Positions 25,396-33,753 are shown, counted from the stretch's first letter. The stretch is DNA of 64,000 nucleotides from Candidatus Palauibacter soopunensis (GCF_947581735.1 NZ_CANPVT010000027.1:112457-176456); one strand, 5' to 3'. A program made the numbers and translations. Notes: generated from the sequence alone by a model not told the origin.

Positions 25396-26397
25396 TCAGC
25401 CCGCAGCTCGGATGTGCGTACCGAAAGTGTCCAGGTCGATGTTCGAGCCCGAGAGGACGAGGCCCACGCGGCGGCCTTCCAGCCGCTCCCGGAGGGGACC
25501 GCACGTGGCGGCGAGCGGAGCGGCGGACGCGGGTTCGGCCACCAGCTTCGCGTCGAGGAACAGCGCCTTCAGGGCGGCGCGGATCGCGTCGTCGTCGACG
25601 AGCACGACGTCATCCACGTAACGCTGCACGAGTCCGAAGGTGTACGGAGCCGCGTGGGGGGCGCCGAGGCTGTCCGCGATCGTGTCGATGCGATCGAGCG
25701 CGACCGGCTCGCCCGCATCGAGGCTGCGTCGCATGGAGTCGGCACCGACGGGCTCCACGCCGTAGACGCTGCACACGGGCGCCAGCTGCTTCACGATGCT
25801 CGCCGTGCCGGAGATGAGACCTCCGCCCCCGATGGGGACGACCAGCGCATCGAGGTCGGGAAGTTGTTCCGCGACCTCGAGACCGACGGTCGAAGTGCCG
25901 AAGACGGTCGCCTCCCCCTCGAACGGATGGATCTCGAGCCGACCCTCTTGCCGGGCGATTTCCTCCATGCGTGCAAATCCGCTCGCCCCGTCGTCCGCGA
26001 ACTCGATTTCCGCCCCGAAGTTCCGGCAGCGCGCGACGCGTGCCGGGTTCGCGGATGACAGCATGACGACCTTGGCGGTCGTGTCGGCGGCCCGGGCGGC
26101 GTAGGCCACGGAAACGGCATGGTTCCCGGCGCTCACGGCCGTGACCCCTCGCTGCAGCGTCTCCGCGTCAGCGCAGAGGACGTTGTTCAAGGCACCCCGG
26201 ACCTTGTAGGAGCCCGTGCGCTGGAAGAGTTCCAGCTTGAGAAAAAGCTCGATTCCCGCGGGCAGCGAAGCGATGCCGCGATCCGGGATCCAGCGTCTGA
26301 CCGGCGTGCGTTCGATCCACGGCGCGACGCGCGCTCGTGTCTTGCGGCTCTGCGCCGGCGTCGGGGGCCGGCGGCCGGGGGTCGGGGATTCGGTCAT
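25396..26397 (-). CDS. PLP-dependent threonine dehydratase/serine racemase-like enzyme
   Basis: 333 residues from ATG 26397. Fold-type II PLP motifs are present: FQRTGSYKVRGA with the Schiff-base Lys65, SAGNHA at 89-94, and the glycine loop IGGGGLISG that holds the cofactor phosphate, with LSGSNIDL near the end. There is no C-terminal ACT regulatory domain, which points to the catabolic threonine/serine dehydratase or serine racemase group rather than allosteric IlvA. It is divergent from the his operon, with only about 40 nt between its start and the his leader. Confidence 0.85.
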   Translation of the reverse strand: MTESPTPGRRPPTPAQSRKTRARVAPWIERTPVRRWIPDRGIASLPAGIELFLKLELFQRTGSYKVRGALNNVLCADAETLQRGVTAVSAGNHAVSVAYAARAADTTAKVVMLSSANPARVARCRNFGAEIEFADDGASGFARMEEIARQEGRLEIHPFEGEATVFGTSTVGLEVAEQLPDLDALVVPIGGGGLISGTASIVKQLAPVCSVYGVEPVGADSMRRSLDAGEPVALDRIDTIADSLGAPHAAPYTFGLVQRYVDDVVLVDDDAIRAALKALFLDAKLVAEPASAAPLAATCGPLRERLEGRRVGLVLSGSNIDLDTFGTHIRAAG

Positions 26398-26399
26398 GC

Positions 26400-26428
26400 T
26401 TGACAAGCTAACGGCGCGATGCGATCCT
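26400..26428 (+). promoter_or_regulatory. Probable his operon promoter
   Basis: TTGACA at 26400-26405 is a perfect -35 box. A 17-nt spacer leads to GATCCT at 26423-26428, which keeps the key A2 and T6 of a -10 box. Initiation about 7 nt downstream would put the transcript start at about 26435, i.e. within 2 nt of the leader-peptide ATG. That would explain why the leader lacks a Shine-Dalgarno sequence. Confidence 0.5.
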
Positions 26429-26436
26429 CCGCGCCC

Positions 26437-26499
26437 ATGACGAACACCCATCCGTTTTTCGGCCACTATTATTACCACCGCCCACGCGGAGGCCGGTGA
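26437..26499 (+). CDS. Putative histidine-operon leader peptide
   Basis: A 20-residue open frame, MTNTHPFFGHYYYHRPRGGR, has His codons at positions 5, 10 and 14 (26449, 26464, 26476), and TGA at 26497. It lies between a good promoter and an intrinsic terminator 111 nt upstream of the hisG start. No Shine-Dalgarno is present, so translation may be leaderless; an in-frame ATG at 26419 would lengthen it by six residues but lies within the promoter. By analogy with hisL its job is to couple ribosome pausing at His codons to termination. The three His codons are spread out rather than consecutive, which is unlike the enteric hisL. Confidence 0.6.
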   Translation: MTNTHPFFGHYYYHRPRGGR

Positions 26500-26567
26500 T
26501 CGTCTAGCTGTATCCTGAACAAAGGTTGCGAACGATCGATGCCGGCCCGGGGTGGCCGGCTTTTTTT
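26491..26567 (+). promoter_or_regulatory. Histidine attenuator: antiterminator and intrinsic terminator
   Basis: Terminator: GCCGGCC (26541-26547) pairs with GGCCGGC (26554-26560), followed by seven T (26561-26567). Antiterminator: GGCCGG (26491-26496) and GATCG (26498-26502) pair with CCGGCC (26542-26547) and CGATC (26533-26537), using the 5' arm of the terminator. Protector: CGGCC (26460-26464) inside the leader frame can pair with GGCCG (26491-26495). A ribosome paused at the last His codon would leave 26491-26502 free to form the antiterminator. One at the stop codon would cover it and allow termination. This is the classical attenuation logic; the operation is inferred. Confidence 0.75.
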
Positions 26568-26609
26568 GTCGCTGCCTCCCCGCCGGTGTCGGCCTCCAGA
26601 GTCCACGAC

Positions 26610-27476
26610 ATGAATCACAAAACGACAAGACTCGCCCTGCCCAAGGGGCGGATGCAGTCCGGTGTACTCGAGCTGCTGACCGCCGCCGGCGTGCGGGTGG
26701 ATCTCGGGGAGCGCCGCTACCGCCCGGTCATCTCGGTCCCCGGCTTCGGCGCCAAGTTGCTCAAACCGCAGAACGTCGTGGAGATGCTGCATGCGGGATC
26801 TCGCGACCTGGGATTCGCGGGGGCCGACTGGGTGGCGGAACTGAACGGATCGCTGGTCGAACTCCTGGACACGGGGCTCGACCCGGTGCGCGTCGTCGCA
26901 GCCGCCCCGACCCGGGTCGCCCGGGCGGGACTGCACGCCGCTGGCCGCCGCCTCACCGTGGCGTCCGAATACGCGCGGCTCTCTTCGCGCTGGATCGGAG
27001 ATCGGGGACTCGACGCGACGCTCGTGCGGTCGTACGGCGCGACGGAAGTGTTTCCGCCGGAGGACGCCGACGTGATCGTCGACAACACCGCGACGGGTGC
27101 GACGCTCGAGGCCAACGGGCTCGAGATCGTCGACGAACTGATGACCTCATCGACCCGCCTCTACGCGAATCCGCGCGCGCTCGAGGATCCGCGGCACCGC
27201 GAGCGCATCGACGACCTGGTCGTGGTGCTGCAGTCGGTCGTGGAAGCCCGGCAGCGGGTCATGCTCGAAGTCAACGTGGCCGCGGCGCGTCTGGATGACC
27301 TGGTGGCGGTGCTTCCCTGCATGCGCAAGCCGACCGTGTCGCGTCTGCACGGCGAGGAGGGCTATGCCATTCGGGTCGCCGTGCCGCGCGAGGCCCTTCC
27401 GGGCCTGATCCCCAGCGTGAAGGCGCGGGGCGGCACCGATCTCGTCGTGACGACGCCGGGACAGATCGTCGCATGA
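26610..27476 (+). CDS. hisG: ATP phosphoribosyltransferase
   Basis: Catalyses the first step of histidine synthesis, ATP plus PRPP to phosphoribosyl-ATP. It has 288 residues, the long form with a C-terminal regulatory domain (about 210-288: VMLEVNVAAARLDDLVAVLPCMRKPTVS), so it should be homomeric and His-inhibited without HisZ. RLALPKGRM opens the catalytic domain, and the PRPP-binding stretch is ADVIVDNTATGATL. ATG 26610 is chosen because it begins the conserved N-terminus; a Shine-Dalgarno is weak. It lies downstream of the attenuator and overlaps hisC by 4 nt (ATGA). Confidence 0.93.
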   Translation: MNHKTTRLALPKGRMQSGVLELLTAAGVRVDLGERRYRPVISVPGFGAKLLKPQNVVEMLHAGSRDLGFAGADWVAELNGSLVELLDTGLDPVRVVAAAPTRVARAGLHAAGRRLTVASEYARLSSRWIGDRGLDATLVRSYGATEVFPPEDADVIVDNTATGATLEANGLEIVDELMTSSTRLYANPRALEDPRHRERIDDLVVVLQSVVEARQRVMLEVNVAAARLDDLVAVLPCMRKPTVSRLHGEEGYAIRVAVPREALPGLIPSVKARGGTDLVVTTPGQIVA

Positions 27477-28486
27477 GCGGGATGACGGTGGCTGCGCCCC
27501 CGGGCGAACGGCTTCGCCTCGATCACAACGAGCGCCTGTTTCCGGCGCCGGAACTCGTCCGTCTCCTCCCGGAAGTGCCGGCGAGCGCGCTGACGCGTTA
27601 TCCGGATGCCTCGCGGTTGGAGCAGCGGCTGGCTGAAGCCTCGAGGGTCGGGAAAGACCGGGTCCTCGTCACCGCGGGGGCGGACGACGCGATCGACCGC
27701 GTCTGCCGTCGCTATCTCGCGGGGGGCCGCGAACTGATCACGGTGGCTCCGACGTTCGAGATGGTGCCGACGTTCGCGGCGCTCGCTGGCGGGCGGGTGC
27801 GGTCGATACCCACGCTGAACGACCCCGCGCCTCTCGGACCCATCCTCGACCGGCTCGGGGAACGGACGGGCCTGGTCGCCGTGATCTCGCCGCACAACCC
27901 CACGGGAACGGTGGCCCCGGTCGAGCGGATCCTGGCCATCGCCGACAGCCTTCCGGCGAACGCCGCTCTGCTCGCGGATCTCGCCTACGTCGAGTTCGCC
28001 GACCGCGATCCGACGCGGGAGCTGCTGCAGCGCGACAACATCCTGGTCGTGCGGACGCTGTCCAAGGCCTGGGGCCTCGCCGGGCTTCGCGTGGGTTTCG
28101 TGCTGGGCCCGCCCGCGGTCATCGAGGGCCTTCGGGCCGGCGGTGCTCCCTTCCCTCTTTCGGCCCCCTCCATCTGGCTGGCGGAGCGGGCGCTGGCGCT
28201 GGGAGACCGGGTCACCGCGACGTACGTCGCCGCCGTGTGCCACGAGCGTGAGAGGCTCGTCTCCGCACTGCTCGCCTCAGCGGCGGAGCCCTTCGCGTCG
28301 CAGGCGAACTTCGTACTCGCAACCACGGATCGGGCGGCCGCGCTACACCGCCGCTTTCGGCAGCAGGCCATCGCCATTCGACGCTTTCCGAACTTCCCGG
28401 ACCTTGTCCGGATCACGCTTCCGGGGGACGAAGCGACATTCCGCCGCGTCCTCCGCGTGCTCGACACTCTTGGACACATCTCGTGA
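27473..28486 (+). CDS. hisC: Histidinol-phosphate aminotransferase
   Basis: A PLP enzyme that converts imidazole-acetol phosphate to histidinol phosphate. It has 337 residues, with LDHNERLFP near the start, ISPHNPTG at 138-145, the Schiff-base Lys198 in TLSKAWGLAGLRVGF, and FPNFPDLVRITLP near the end, where the family usually has an RITVG-like stretch. It is second in the operon and translationally coupled to hisG by a 4-nt overlap. hisB follows after 10 nt. Confidence 0.92.
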   Translation: MSGMTVAAPPGERLRLDHNERLFPAPELVRLLPEVPASALTRYPDASRLEQRLAEASRVGKDRVLVTAGADDAIDRVCRRYLAGGRELITVAPTFEMVPTFAALAGGRVRSIPTLNDPAPLGPILDRLGERTGLVAVISPHNPTGTVAPVERILAIADSLPANAALLADLAYVEFADRDPTRELLQRDNILVVRTLSKAWGLAGLRVGFVLGPPAVIEGLRAGGAPFPLSAPSIWLAERALALGDRVTATYVAAVCHERERLVSALLASAAEPFASQANFVLATTDRAAALHRRFRQQAIAIRRFPNFPDLVRITLPGDEATFRRVLRVLDTLGHIS

Positions 28487-28496
28487 GGAGATTCCG

Positions 28497-29186
28497 ATGA
28501 ACGCGAACTCCGGAGAGGGTCGCCCGGCCGCCGGGCGAGTGGGAGAACGGTCGCGGCGGACACTCGAGACCCGGATCGAAGCCCGGCTGGACCTGGACAG
28601 CCGGGGACGCAGCCGCGTCGATAGCGGACTGGCGTTTCTCGACCACATGATCGGCGCCGCGGCCTTTCACGGCGGCATGACGCTGGATCTGCGCGCGCAG
28701 GGCGACCTCGACATCGACGATCACCACACGGTGGAGGACTGCGGACTCGTATTCGGTTCGGTCATCCGCGACGCGCTCGGGGACCGGGAGGGGATTCGCC
28801 GCTTCGGGTACGCCTACGCGCCTCTCGACGAGGCGCTTGCCCGGGCGGTCGTGGACCTCTCCGGGCGTCCCTTCGCCAAGGTGGACCTCGGCCTCCGGCG
28901 CGAGATGCTGGGGGCGGTCGCGACCGAGAACCTCACCCATTTCTTCACCTCGCTCGCGGCGGCGGGAGGCCTGACGCTCCACCTGGATGTCATCCGTGGA
29001 GACAACGACCACCATCGCGCGGAGGCCGCCTTCAAGGCGTTCGGTCTCGCCCTCGCCGAAGCGGTCGCGGAACGCGCCGCGGCCGGAGTCCCGAGTACGA
29101 AGGGTGTGCTCGGATCGGGAGAGTCGCCCGCGGCCGACGTGGAAGAGGACTCGGGGGCCGGGGCCCTCGAGACGGTGTCTCGATGA
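28497..29186 (+). CDS. hisB: Imidazoleglycerol-phosphate dehydratase
   Basis: 229 residues, the dehydratase only, with no histidinol-phosphatase domain. The manganese-binding repeats are intact: FLDHMIGAAAFHGG, DDHHTVEDCG, DLSGRPF, and GDNDHHRAEAAFKAFG. GAGGAG at 28485-28490 sets the start at ATG 28497. A Ser/Glu-rich extension follows the core at the C-terminus. No phosphatase gene lies in the operon, so histidinol phosphatase must be encoded elsewhere. It overlaps hisH by 4 nt. Confidence 0.92.
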   Translation: MNANSGEGRPAAGRVGERSRRTLETRIEARLDLDSRGRSRVDSGLAFLDHMIGAAAFHGGMTLDLRAQGDLDIDDHHTVEDCGLVFGSVIRDALGDREGIRRFGYAYAPLDEALARAVVDLSGRPFAKVDLGLRREMLGAVATENLTHFFTSLAAAGGLTLHLDVIRGDNDHHRAEAAFKAFGLALAEAVAERAAAGVPSTKGVLGSGESPAADVEEDSGAGALETVSR

Positions 29187-29866
29187 GCGCCGCGCGGATG
29201 GCAACGGGCCCGGACGATGTGGGAATCGTTCCGACGGGCGTGGCGAACCTCGAGGCGGTGGCGGCCGCTTTCCGGCGGCTGGGAAGAACCCCGCGGCTGC
29301 TGGACTCGGCCGCCGGCATCTCGAGTGCCGATTACGTCGTCCTCCCCGGCGTGGGGTCTTTCACCGACGGCATGGCGGAGCTTCGCCGGCGTGGATGGGC
29401 GGAAGCCGTCCGCCGGCGCGTGGAGGAGGGACGTCCGACGCTCGCCATCTGTCTCGGACTTCAACTCCTGTGCGAGGAGAGCGAGGAGGCTCCGGGCACC
29501 GCCGGGCTCGGGTGCGTACCAGGCCGGGTGGTCCGGTTGGCGGAGAGCTGCCGCGTCCCCCAGTTGGGTTGGAACCGTGTCGCGGCCCCGGCCGGAACCA
29601 CCTTCCTGCGGTCATCCGTCGTCTACTTCGCCAACTCCTACGGGCTCGAGATGGGTCCCTCGGGCTGGACCGCCGCGATGGGGCGGCACGGAAGCCGCTT
29701 CGTGGCGGGGCTGGAGCGCGGCGGCGTCCTCGCCTGCCAGTTCCACCCGGAGCTGTCGGGAAAGGTCGGAGCGGGTCTCCTGAAGCGCTGGCTCGAAGAG
29801 TCGCCGGGCGCGGCGTCCGCCTTCGAACGGCGCGTGCTGCGGCCCTCGCTCGCCGCGGCATGCTGA
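29183..29866 (+). CDS. hisH: Imidazole glycerol phosphate synthase, glutaminase subunit
   Basis: The class I glutamine amidotransferase half of IGP synthase, supplying ammonia to HisF. It has 227 residues; the nucleophile Cys90 lies in AICLGLQLL, and His188 and Glu190 lie in CQFHPEL. The N-terminal segment reads VGIVPTGVANLEAV, where most HisH have DYGxGN, and LPGVGSF forms the oxyanion region. It is coupled to hisB (4-nt overlap) and hisF (7-nt overlap). Confidence 0.9.
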   Translation: MSAARMATGPDDVGIVPTGVANLEAVAAAFRRLGRTPRLLDSAAGISSADYVVLPGVGSFTDGMAELRRRGWAEAVRRRVEEGRPTLAICLGLQLLCEESEEAPGTAGLGCVPGRVVRLAESCRVPQLGWNRVAAPAGTTFLRSSVVYFANSYGLEMGPSGWTAAMGRHGSRFVAGLERGGVLACQFHPELSGKVGAGLLKRWLEESPGAASAFERRVLRPSLAAAC

Positions 29867-30627
29867 ACGTTCGGGTCGTTCCGTGCCTGGACGTAAGGGA
29901 CGGCAGGGTCGTGAAGGGCGTCCGTTTCGACAACCTCGAAGACCAGGGCGACCCCGCCCGGCTCGCTCGACGCTACGAGCGCGAAGGGGCGGACGAACTC
30001 GTGATCCTCGATGTCTCGGCTACGGCGGAGGGAAGGGTGGCCCAGTTCGAGACGGTGGGCCGCGTTCGTGACGAGATCTCGATTCCGCTTACGGTCGGCG
30101 GCGGCGTGCGGACGGCGGAAGACGCGGGCGCGCTGCTGGAGGCGGGGGCGGACCGGGTCGCCGTGAACACGGCGGCGGTCGAGCGACCGGAACTCCTGTC
30201 GGAGATCGCGACGCGGTTCGGGGCCCAGTGCGCGGTCCTGGCCCTCGACGCCGGCGCGACGTCGGACGATGCGTGTCCAAGCGGCTTCGAGGTGCTGACG
30301 CACTCGGGAGGGCGGCGCACGGGCCTCGATGCCGCGGAGTGGGGTCGCCGCGCGGCGGCACTGGGCGCGGGCGAGATACTCCTCACGAGCTTCGACCGCG
30401 ACGGGACGCGAAGCGGCTACGACCTGGCCCTGATCGGAGCGATCCGCGAAGCCGTGCCGGTGCCGATCGTGGCTTCCGGCGGGGGAGCCCATGCGGGTCA
30501 CATGTGCGCGGCGGTCGAGGCCGGGGCGGACGCGGTGCTGGCGGCGTCGATCTTCCATCAGGGCGACTGGTCGATCGGCCGGCTCAAGGATCGACTGCAG
30601 CAACTCGGGGTCGCGGTACGTCGATGA
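29860..30627 (+). CDS. hisF: Imidazole glycerol phosphate synthase, cyclase subunit
   Basis: A (beta-alpha)8 barrel enzyme that forms the imidazole ring and AICAR from PRFAR and HisH-derived ammonia. It has 255 residues, the usual length. The catalytic Asp11 lies in VVPCLDVRDGRVVKG and Asp130 in LALDAG. Phosphate-binding loops are LTVGGGVRTAED and ASGGGAHAGHM, and TSFDRDGTRSGYD matches the family. ATG 29860 lies inside the hisH end, and the stop overlaps the next start (ATGA). Confidence 0.93.
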   Translation: MLNVRVVPCLDVRDGRVVKGVRFDNLEDQGDPARLARRYEREGADELVILDVSATAEGRVAQFETVGRVRDEISIPLTVGGGVRTAEDAGALLEAGADRVAVNTAAVERPELLSEIATRFGAQCAVLALDAGATSDDACPSGFEVLTHSGGRRTGLDAAEWGRRAAALGAGEILLTSFDRDGTRSGYDLALIGAIREAVPVPIVASGGGAHAGHMCAAVEAGADAVLAASIFHQGDWSIGRLKDRLQQLGVAVRR

Positions 30628-33266
30628 TCATCCCATCCATCGACCTCATGGGCGGCCGGGCCGTGCAGCTCCGGCAGGGCTTCACGCTCGAGATCGACGC
30701 CGGCGACCCGCGGCCGCTCGCCGAGAAGTTCGCCGTCGCGGGGGAAGTCGCGATCATCGATCTCGACGCGGCGCTCGGCCGCGGAGACAACGCCGCCCTC
30801 ATCCGGGAACTGCTCCCGCTCGCACCGTGTCGGGTGGGTGGCGGCATCCGGTCCCCCGAGGCGGCGCTCGACTGGCTCGACGCGGGTGCGCGGCGGGTGA
30901 TCCTGGGCACGGCCGCGAATGCCGAGGTCCTGGACGGGCTTCCCGCGGAACGCGTGATCGCGGCGCTCGACGCGCGCGATGGCGAGGTCGTCGTGGAGGG
31001 CTGGCAGCGCGGGACGGGTCGCGACGTCATCGGACGGATGGAGGAACTCGATGGTCTCGCGGACGGCTATCTGGTCACCTTCGTGGAGGTCGAAGGCACG
31101 CTGGGCGGGATCCCGCTGGACCGGGTATCCGCCCTCGTCGGGGCCGCTGGATCCGCGCGCGTTACGGTGGCGGGTGGCGTCCGCGAGGTATCGGAGATCG
31201 CGGCGCTGGACCGAATGGGCGCGGACGCGCAGGTGGGGATGGCGATCTACAGCGGGCGCATGGACCTGGCCGACGCCATCGCGGCTCCTCTGAAATCCGA
31301 CCGGGCGGACGGATTGTGGGCGACGCTGGTCGAGGACACGGTCGGGCGGGCGCTCGGGCTCGCCTGGTCGAGCGCGGAGAGCCTGCGCGCCGCCGTCAGC
31401 GAACGACGCGGCGTCTACCAGAGCCGCTCACGGGGGCTGTGGTGGAAGGGCGAGACCTCCGGCGCCACACAGGAACTCGTCCGCGTGGCGGCGGACTGTG
31501 ACCGGGACACGCTGCGCTTCACCGTGCGGCAGCGTGGGACCGGCTTCTGTCACACCGGCGCCCCGACCTGTTTCGACGCTGCGCCTTCCGGCACGTCGGC
31601 GGCCCCGTCATCGGTGGCGGGCATGGGACTGCATGACCTCGAGACCCGCCTTCGCGCGCGACTCGCCGACCCGGAACCCGGCTCGCTGACCGCGCGACTC
31701 GCCGGGGATCCCGAGCTGTTGCGTGGGAAGCTCGTCGAGGAAGCGCTAGAACTGGCGGAAGCCGGATCGAAGGCCGACGCGGTGGCGGAGTTCGCGGACC
31801 TTTGCTACTTCGCCCTCACGCGGCTCGTGAAGGCCGGCGGCTCGCTCGAAGATGTACGGCGTGAACTCGGGCGGCGGGCCCTCAGGGTGCGTCGACGAGT
31901 CCCGCGAGCGCCGGGAGGGCCGACGGGGCGGACGGCTTCGGCGCCCGCCGCGGCGGCGGGCGGGATCCTCCCGCCGATCGGCCTCGAGCAGGCCGTGCGG
32001 GCGGTGCGCTCGCCGGCACTCGATCCGGCGGCTCTCGAGGTCGCGCGCACGATCCTGGACGATGTCGAGCGGCGCGGAGAGCCGGCGCTCCGGGAGCACG
32101 CCGAGCGGCTCGGCGACCTCGATCCGGGCGACGACCTGCTGCTCGACCGGTCGGCGCTCGGGCGCGCGACCGAGGCACTCCACCCCGACGACCGCGAGCT
32201 GCTTCGCCGCGCGGCCGACCGCATCCGCGCGTTCGCGGAGGCCCAGCGGGCATCCGCGGCCGACCTCGACACGCGGGTCGCGGGCGGCCGCGGCGGCCAT
32301 CGGCTCGTACCGGTCGCTGCGGCGGGCTGTTACGCGCCCGGGGGGCGCTTCCCCCTCCCGTCCTCGGTGCTCATGACCGCGATCCCCGCGAGGGTGGCGG
32401 GCGTGGGCGAAGTCTGGGCGGCATCGCCCCGCCCGACCGGGGCGGTCCAGGCCGCGGCATTCATCGCCGGCGCGGACGGCCTGCTCGCCATCGGCGGCGC
32501 GCAGGCGATCGGCGCGCTTGCCTTCGGGGCCGGAGGCGTCCCCCGCTGCGAGAAGATCGTGGGGCCGGGGAACCGGTTCGTCACCGCGGCCAAGCGTCTC
32601 CTCTACGGCCGGGTCGGCCTCGACACCATCGCCGGCCCATCCGAGCTGCTCGTCGTCGCCTCGCCGGATGCGGAGCCGGCGCGCGTCGCGGCCGACCTGC
32701 TCGCCCAGGCCGAGCACGACCCCGACGCCGTCCCGCTGCTGTGCGCCTTCGACGATGCGACCGTCGAGGCCGTCCGCGAAGAGGCCGAGCGGCAGCTGGC
32801 CACGCTGCGGACGGCCCCGATCGCGCGTCAGGCCCTCGCGGCCGGCGGCGCCCTCCTCGCGGCGGGCCCCGACGAGGCCGCCGCCATCTGCGACGCGGTG
32901 GCGCCGGAGCACCTGCACCTGCACGGCGAGCAGGCGGAGTCGCTTGCTCCTCGCCTCCACCGCTACGGATCGCTCTTCGTGGGGACGGCCACGCCCGAGG
33001 CGGCCGGCGACTACGGAGCCGGACCGAACCACACCCTTCCCACATCGGGCGCCGCGGCGTTCGACTCGGGACTCTCCGTGTTCTCGTTCCTGCGTCGACC
33101 GATGTGGCTGTCGCTTTCGCCCGAAGATGGCGCCTACGAGGACCTGCTGCGGGACACCGCGGCGCTCGCCAGACTGGAGGGACTGGAAGCGCACGCGCTG
33201 TCGGCCGAACTCCGGCTCACGGCGGCGGCCCGGAGAGATCGCGGTCGGAGGGTCCGGGCCTCGTGA
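30624..33266 (+). CDS. hisA-hisI-hisE-hisD: HisA-HisI-HisE-HisD four-domain fusion
   Basis: One 880-residue frame joins four histidine enzymes. About 1-222 is the HisA isomerase barrel (MIIPSIDLMGGRAVQL, RVGGGIRSPE, VAGGVREVSEI). About 225-318 is HisI cyclohydrolase (SRSRGLWWKGETSG, metal-site DCDRD 291-295, CHTG 309-312, Cys316). About 335-425 is HisE pyrophosphohydrolase (EEALELAEAGSKADAVAEFADL). An Ala/Pro-rich linker follows, and about 450-870 is histidinol dehydrogenase (LAQAEHDP with Gln695/His698, PEHLHLH, AGDYGAGPNHTLPT, Glu855/His857). All visible catalytic residues are kept and there is no internal stop. HisIE and fungal HisIED fusions are established; adding HisA at the front is unusual. 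Internal restarts cannot be excluded. The 3' end overlaps the convergent gene 33217-33666 by 50 nt. Confidence 0.9.
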   Translation: MIIPSIDLMGGRAVQLRQGFTLEIDAGDPRPLAEKFAVAGEVAIIDLDAALGRGDNAALIRELLPLAPCRVGGGIRSPEAALDWLDAGARRVILGTAANAEVLDGLPAERVIAALDARDGEVVVEGWQRGTGRDVIGRMEELDGLADGYLVTFVEVEGTLGGIPLDRVSALVGAAGSARVTVAGGVREVSEIAALDRMGADAQVGMAIYSGRMDLADAIAAPLKSDRADGLWATLVEDTVGRALGLAWSSAESLRAAVSERRGVYQSRSRGLWWKGETSGATQELVRVAADCDRDTLRFTVRQRGTGFCHTGAPTCFDAAPSGTSAAPSSVAGMGLHDLETRLRARLADPEPGSLTARLAGDPELLRGKLVEEALELAEAGSKADAVAEFADLCYFALTRLVKAGGSLEDVRRELGRRALRVRRRVPRAPGGPTGRTASAPAAAAGGILPPIGLEQAVRAVRSPALDPAALEVARTILDDVERRGEPALREHAERLGDLDPGDDLLLDRSALGRATEALHPDDRELLRRAADRIRAFAEAQRASAADLDTRVAGGRGGHRLVPVAAAGCYAPGGRFPLPSSVLMTAIPARVAGVGEVWAASPRPTGAVQAAAFIAGADGLLAIGGAQAIGALAFGAGGVPRCEKIVGPGNRFVTAAKRLLYGRVGLDTIAGPSELLVVASPDAEPARVAADLLAQAEHDPDAVPLLCAFDDATVEAVREEAERQLATLRTAPIARQALAAGGALLAAGPDEAAAICDAVAPEHLHLHGEQAESLAPRLHRYGSLFVGTATPEAAGDYGAGPNHTLPTSGAAAFDSGLSVFSFLRRPMWLSLSPEDGAYEDLLRDTAALARLEGLEAHALSAELRLTAAARRDRGRRVRAS

Positions 33267-33666
33267 GGTGGTCGAGGGCACGGTCCACGGCGTCCTTCGT
33301 CGAGGCCGTGATCCCGCCCCTCTCGTACTCCTGCACCGCCAGCCGCTCCAGACGGTCGACGAGGGCGTCGACGCCGGGTCGCGGGGCCGACGTCGAGGCA
33401 CGGACGTGCTCCGTGGCGCCGAACAGGTTGATCCAGTACTCCGTCCGGCGCCCCCACTCCAGCAACCCGTAGAACTGCCAGCCCGCTCGGGGGCCGATTC
33501 CGAGCACGTCCAGGAGGGCGACGAAGAGCGAGATCGGCAGCAGCAGCGCGTCCCTCAGACCATCGAGGACCAGTTTCAGCTGAAAGACGGCCACGTCGCG
33601 GATGAGCGTCCAGCGCGAGGGAACGATTTCGGGGTGCAGGGTTGCTCCGGCCGGGAACTCGTTCAT
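33217..33666 (-). CDS. Small membrane-associated protein of unknown function
   Basis: 149 residues from ATG 33666; an in-frame ATG at 33702 would add 12. One long hydrophobic segment (LLLPISLFVALLDVLGIG, about residues 43-60) follows a helix rich in L and V, then a tryptophan/tyrosine-rich stretch (WQFYGLLEWGRRTEYWINLFG). The C-terminus is a charged helix. It probably associates with the membrane. It converges with and overlaps the hisD end by 50 nt and is divergent from the sigma-factor operon. I do not recognise the family. Confidence 0.6.
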   Translation of the reverse strand: MNEFPAGATLHPEIVPSRWTLIRDVAVFQLKLVLDGLRDALLLPISLFVALLDVLGIGPRAGWQFYGLLEWGRRTEYWINLFGATEHVRASTSAPRPGVDALVDRLERLAVQEYERGGITASTKDAVDRALDHLTRPGPSDRDLSGPPP

Positions 33667-33753
33667 CCTGTCTCTCGATTCCTTGGTCCGCGAAATAAAC
33701 ATCGCGGCTTCGTGTAACCCTCGCGTAGCAGGCAGTCACCACGGTCTACACCG

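Noticed and set aside
30100..30623. Upstream extension of the HisA fusion into hisF
   Set aside because: The residues are in the wrong frame of hisF; ATG 30624 begins the canonical HisA N-terminus.
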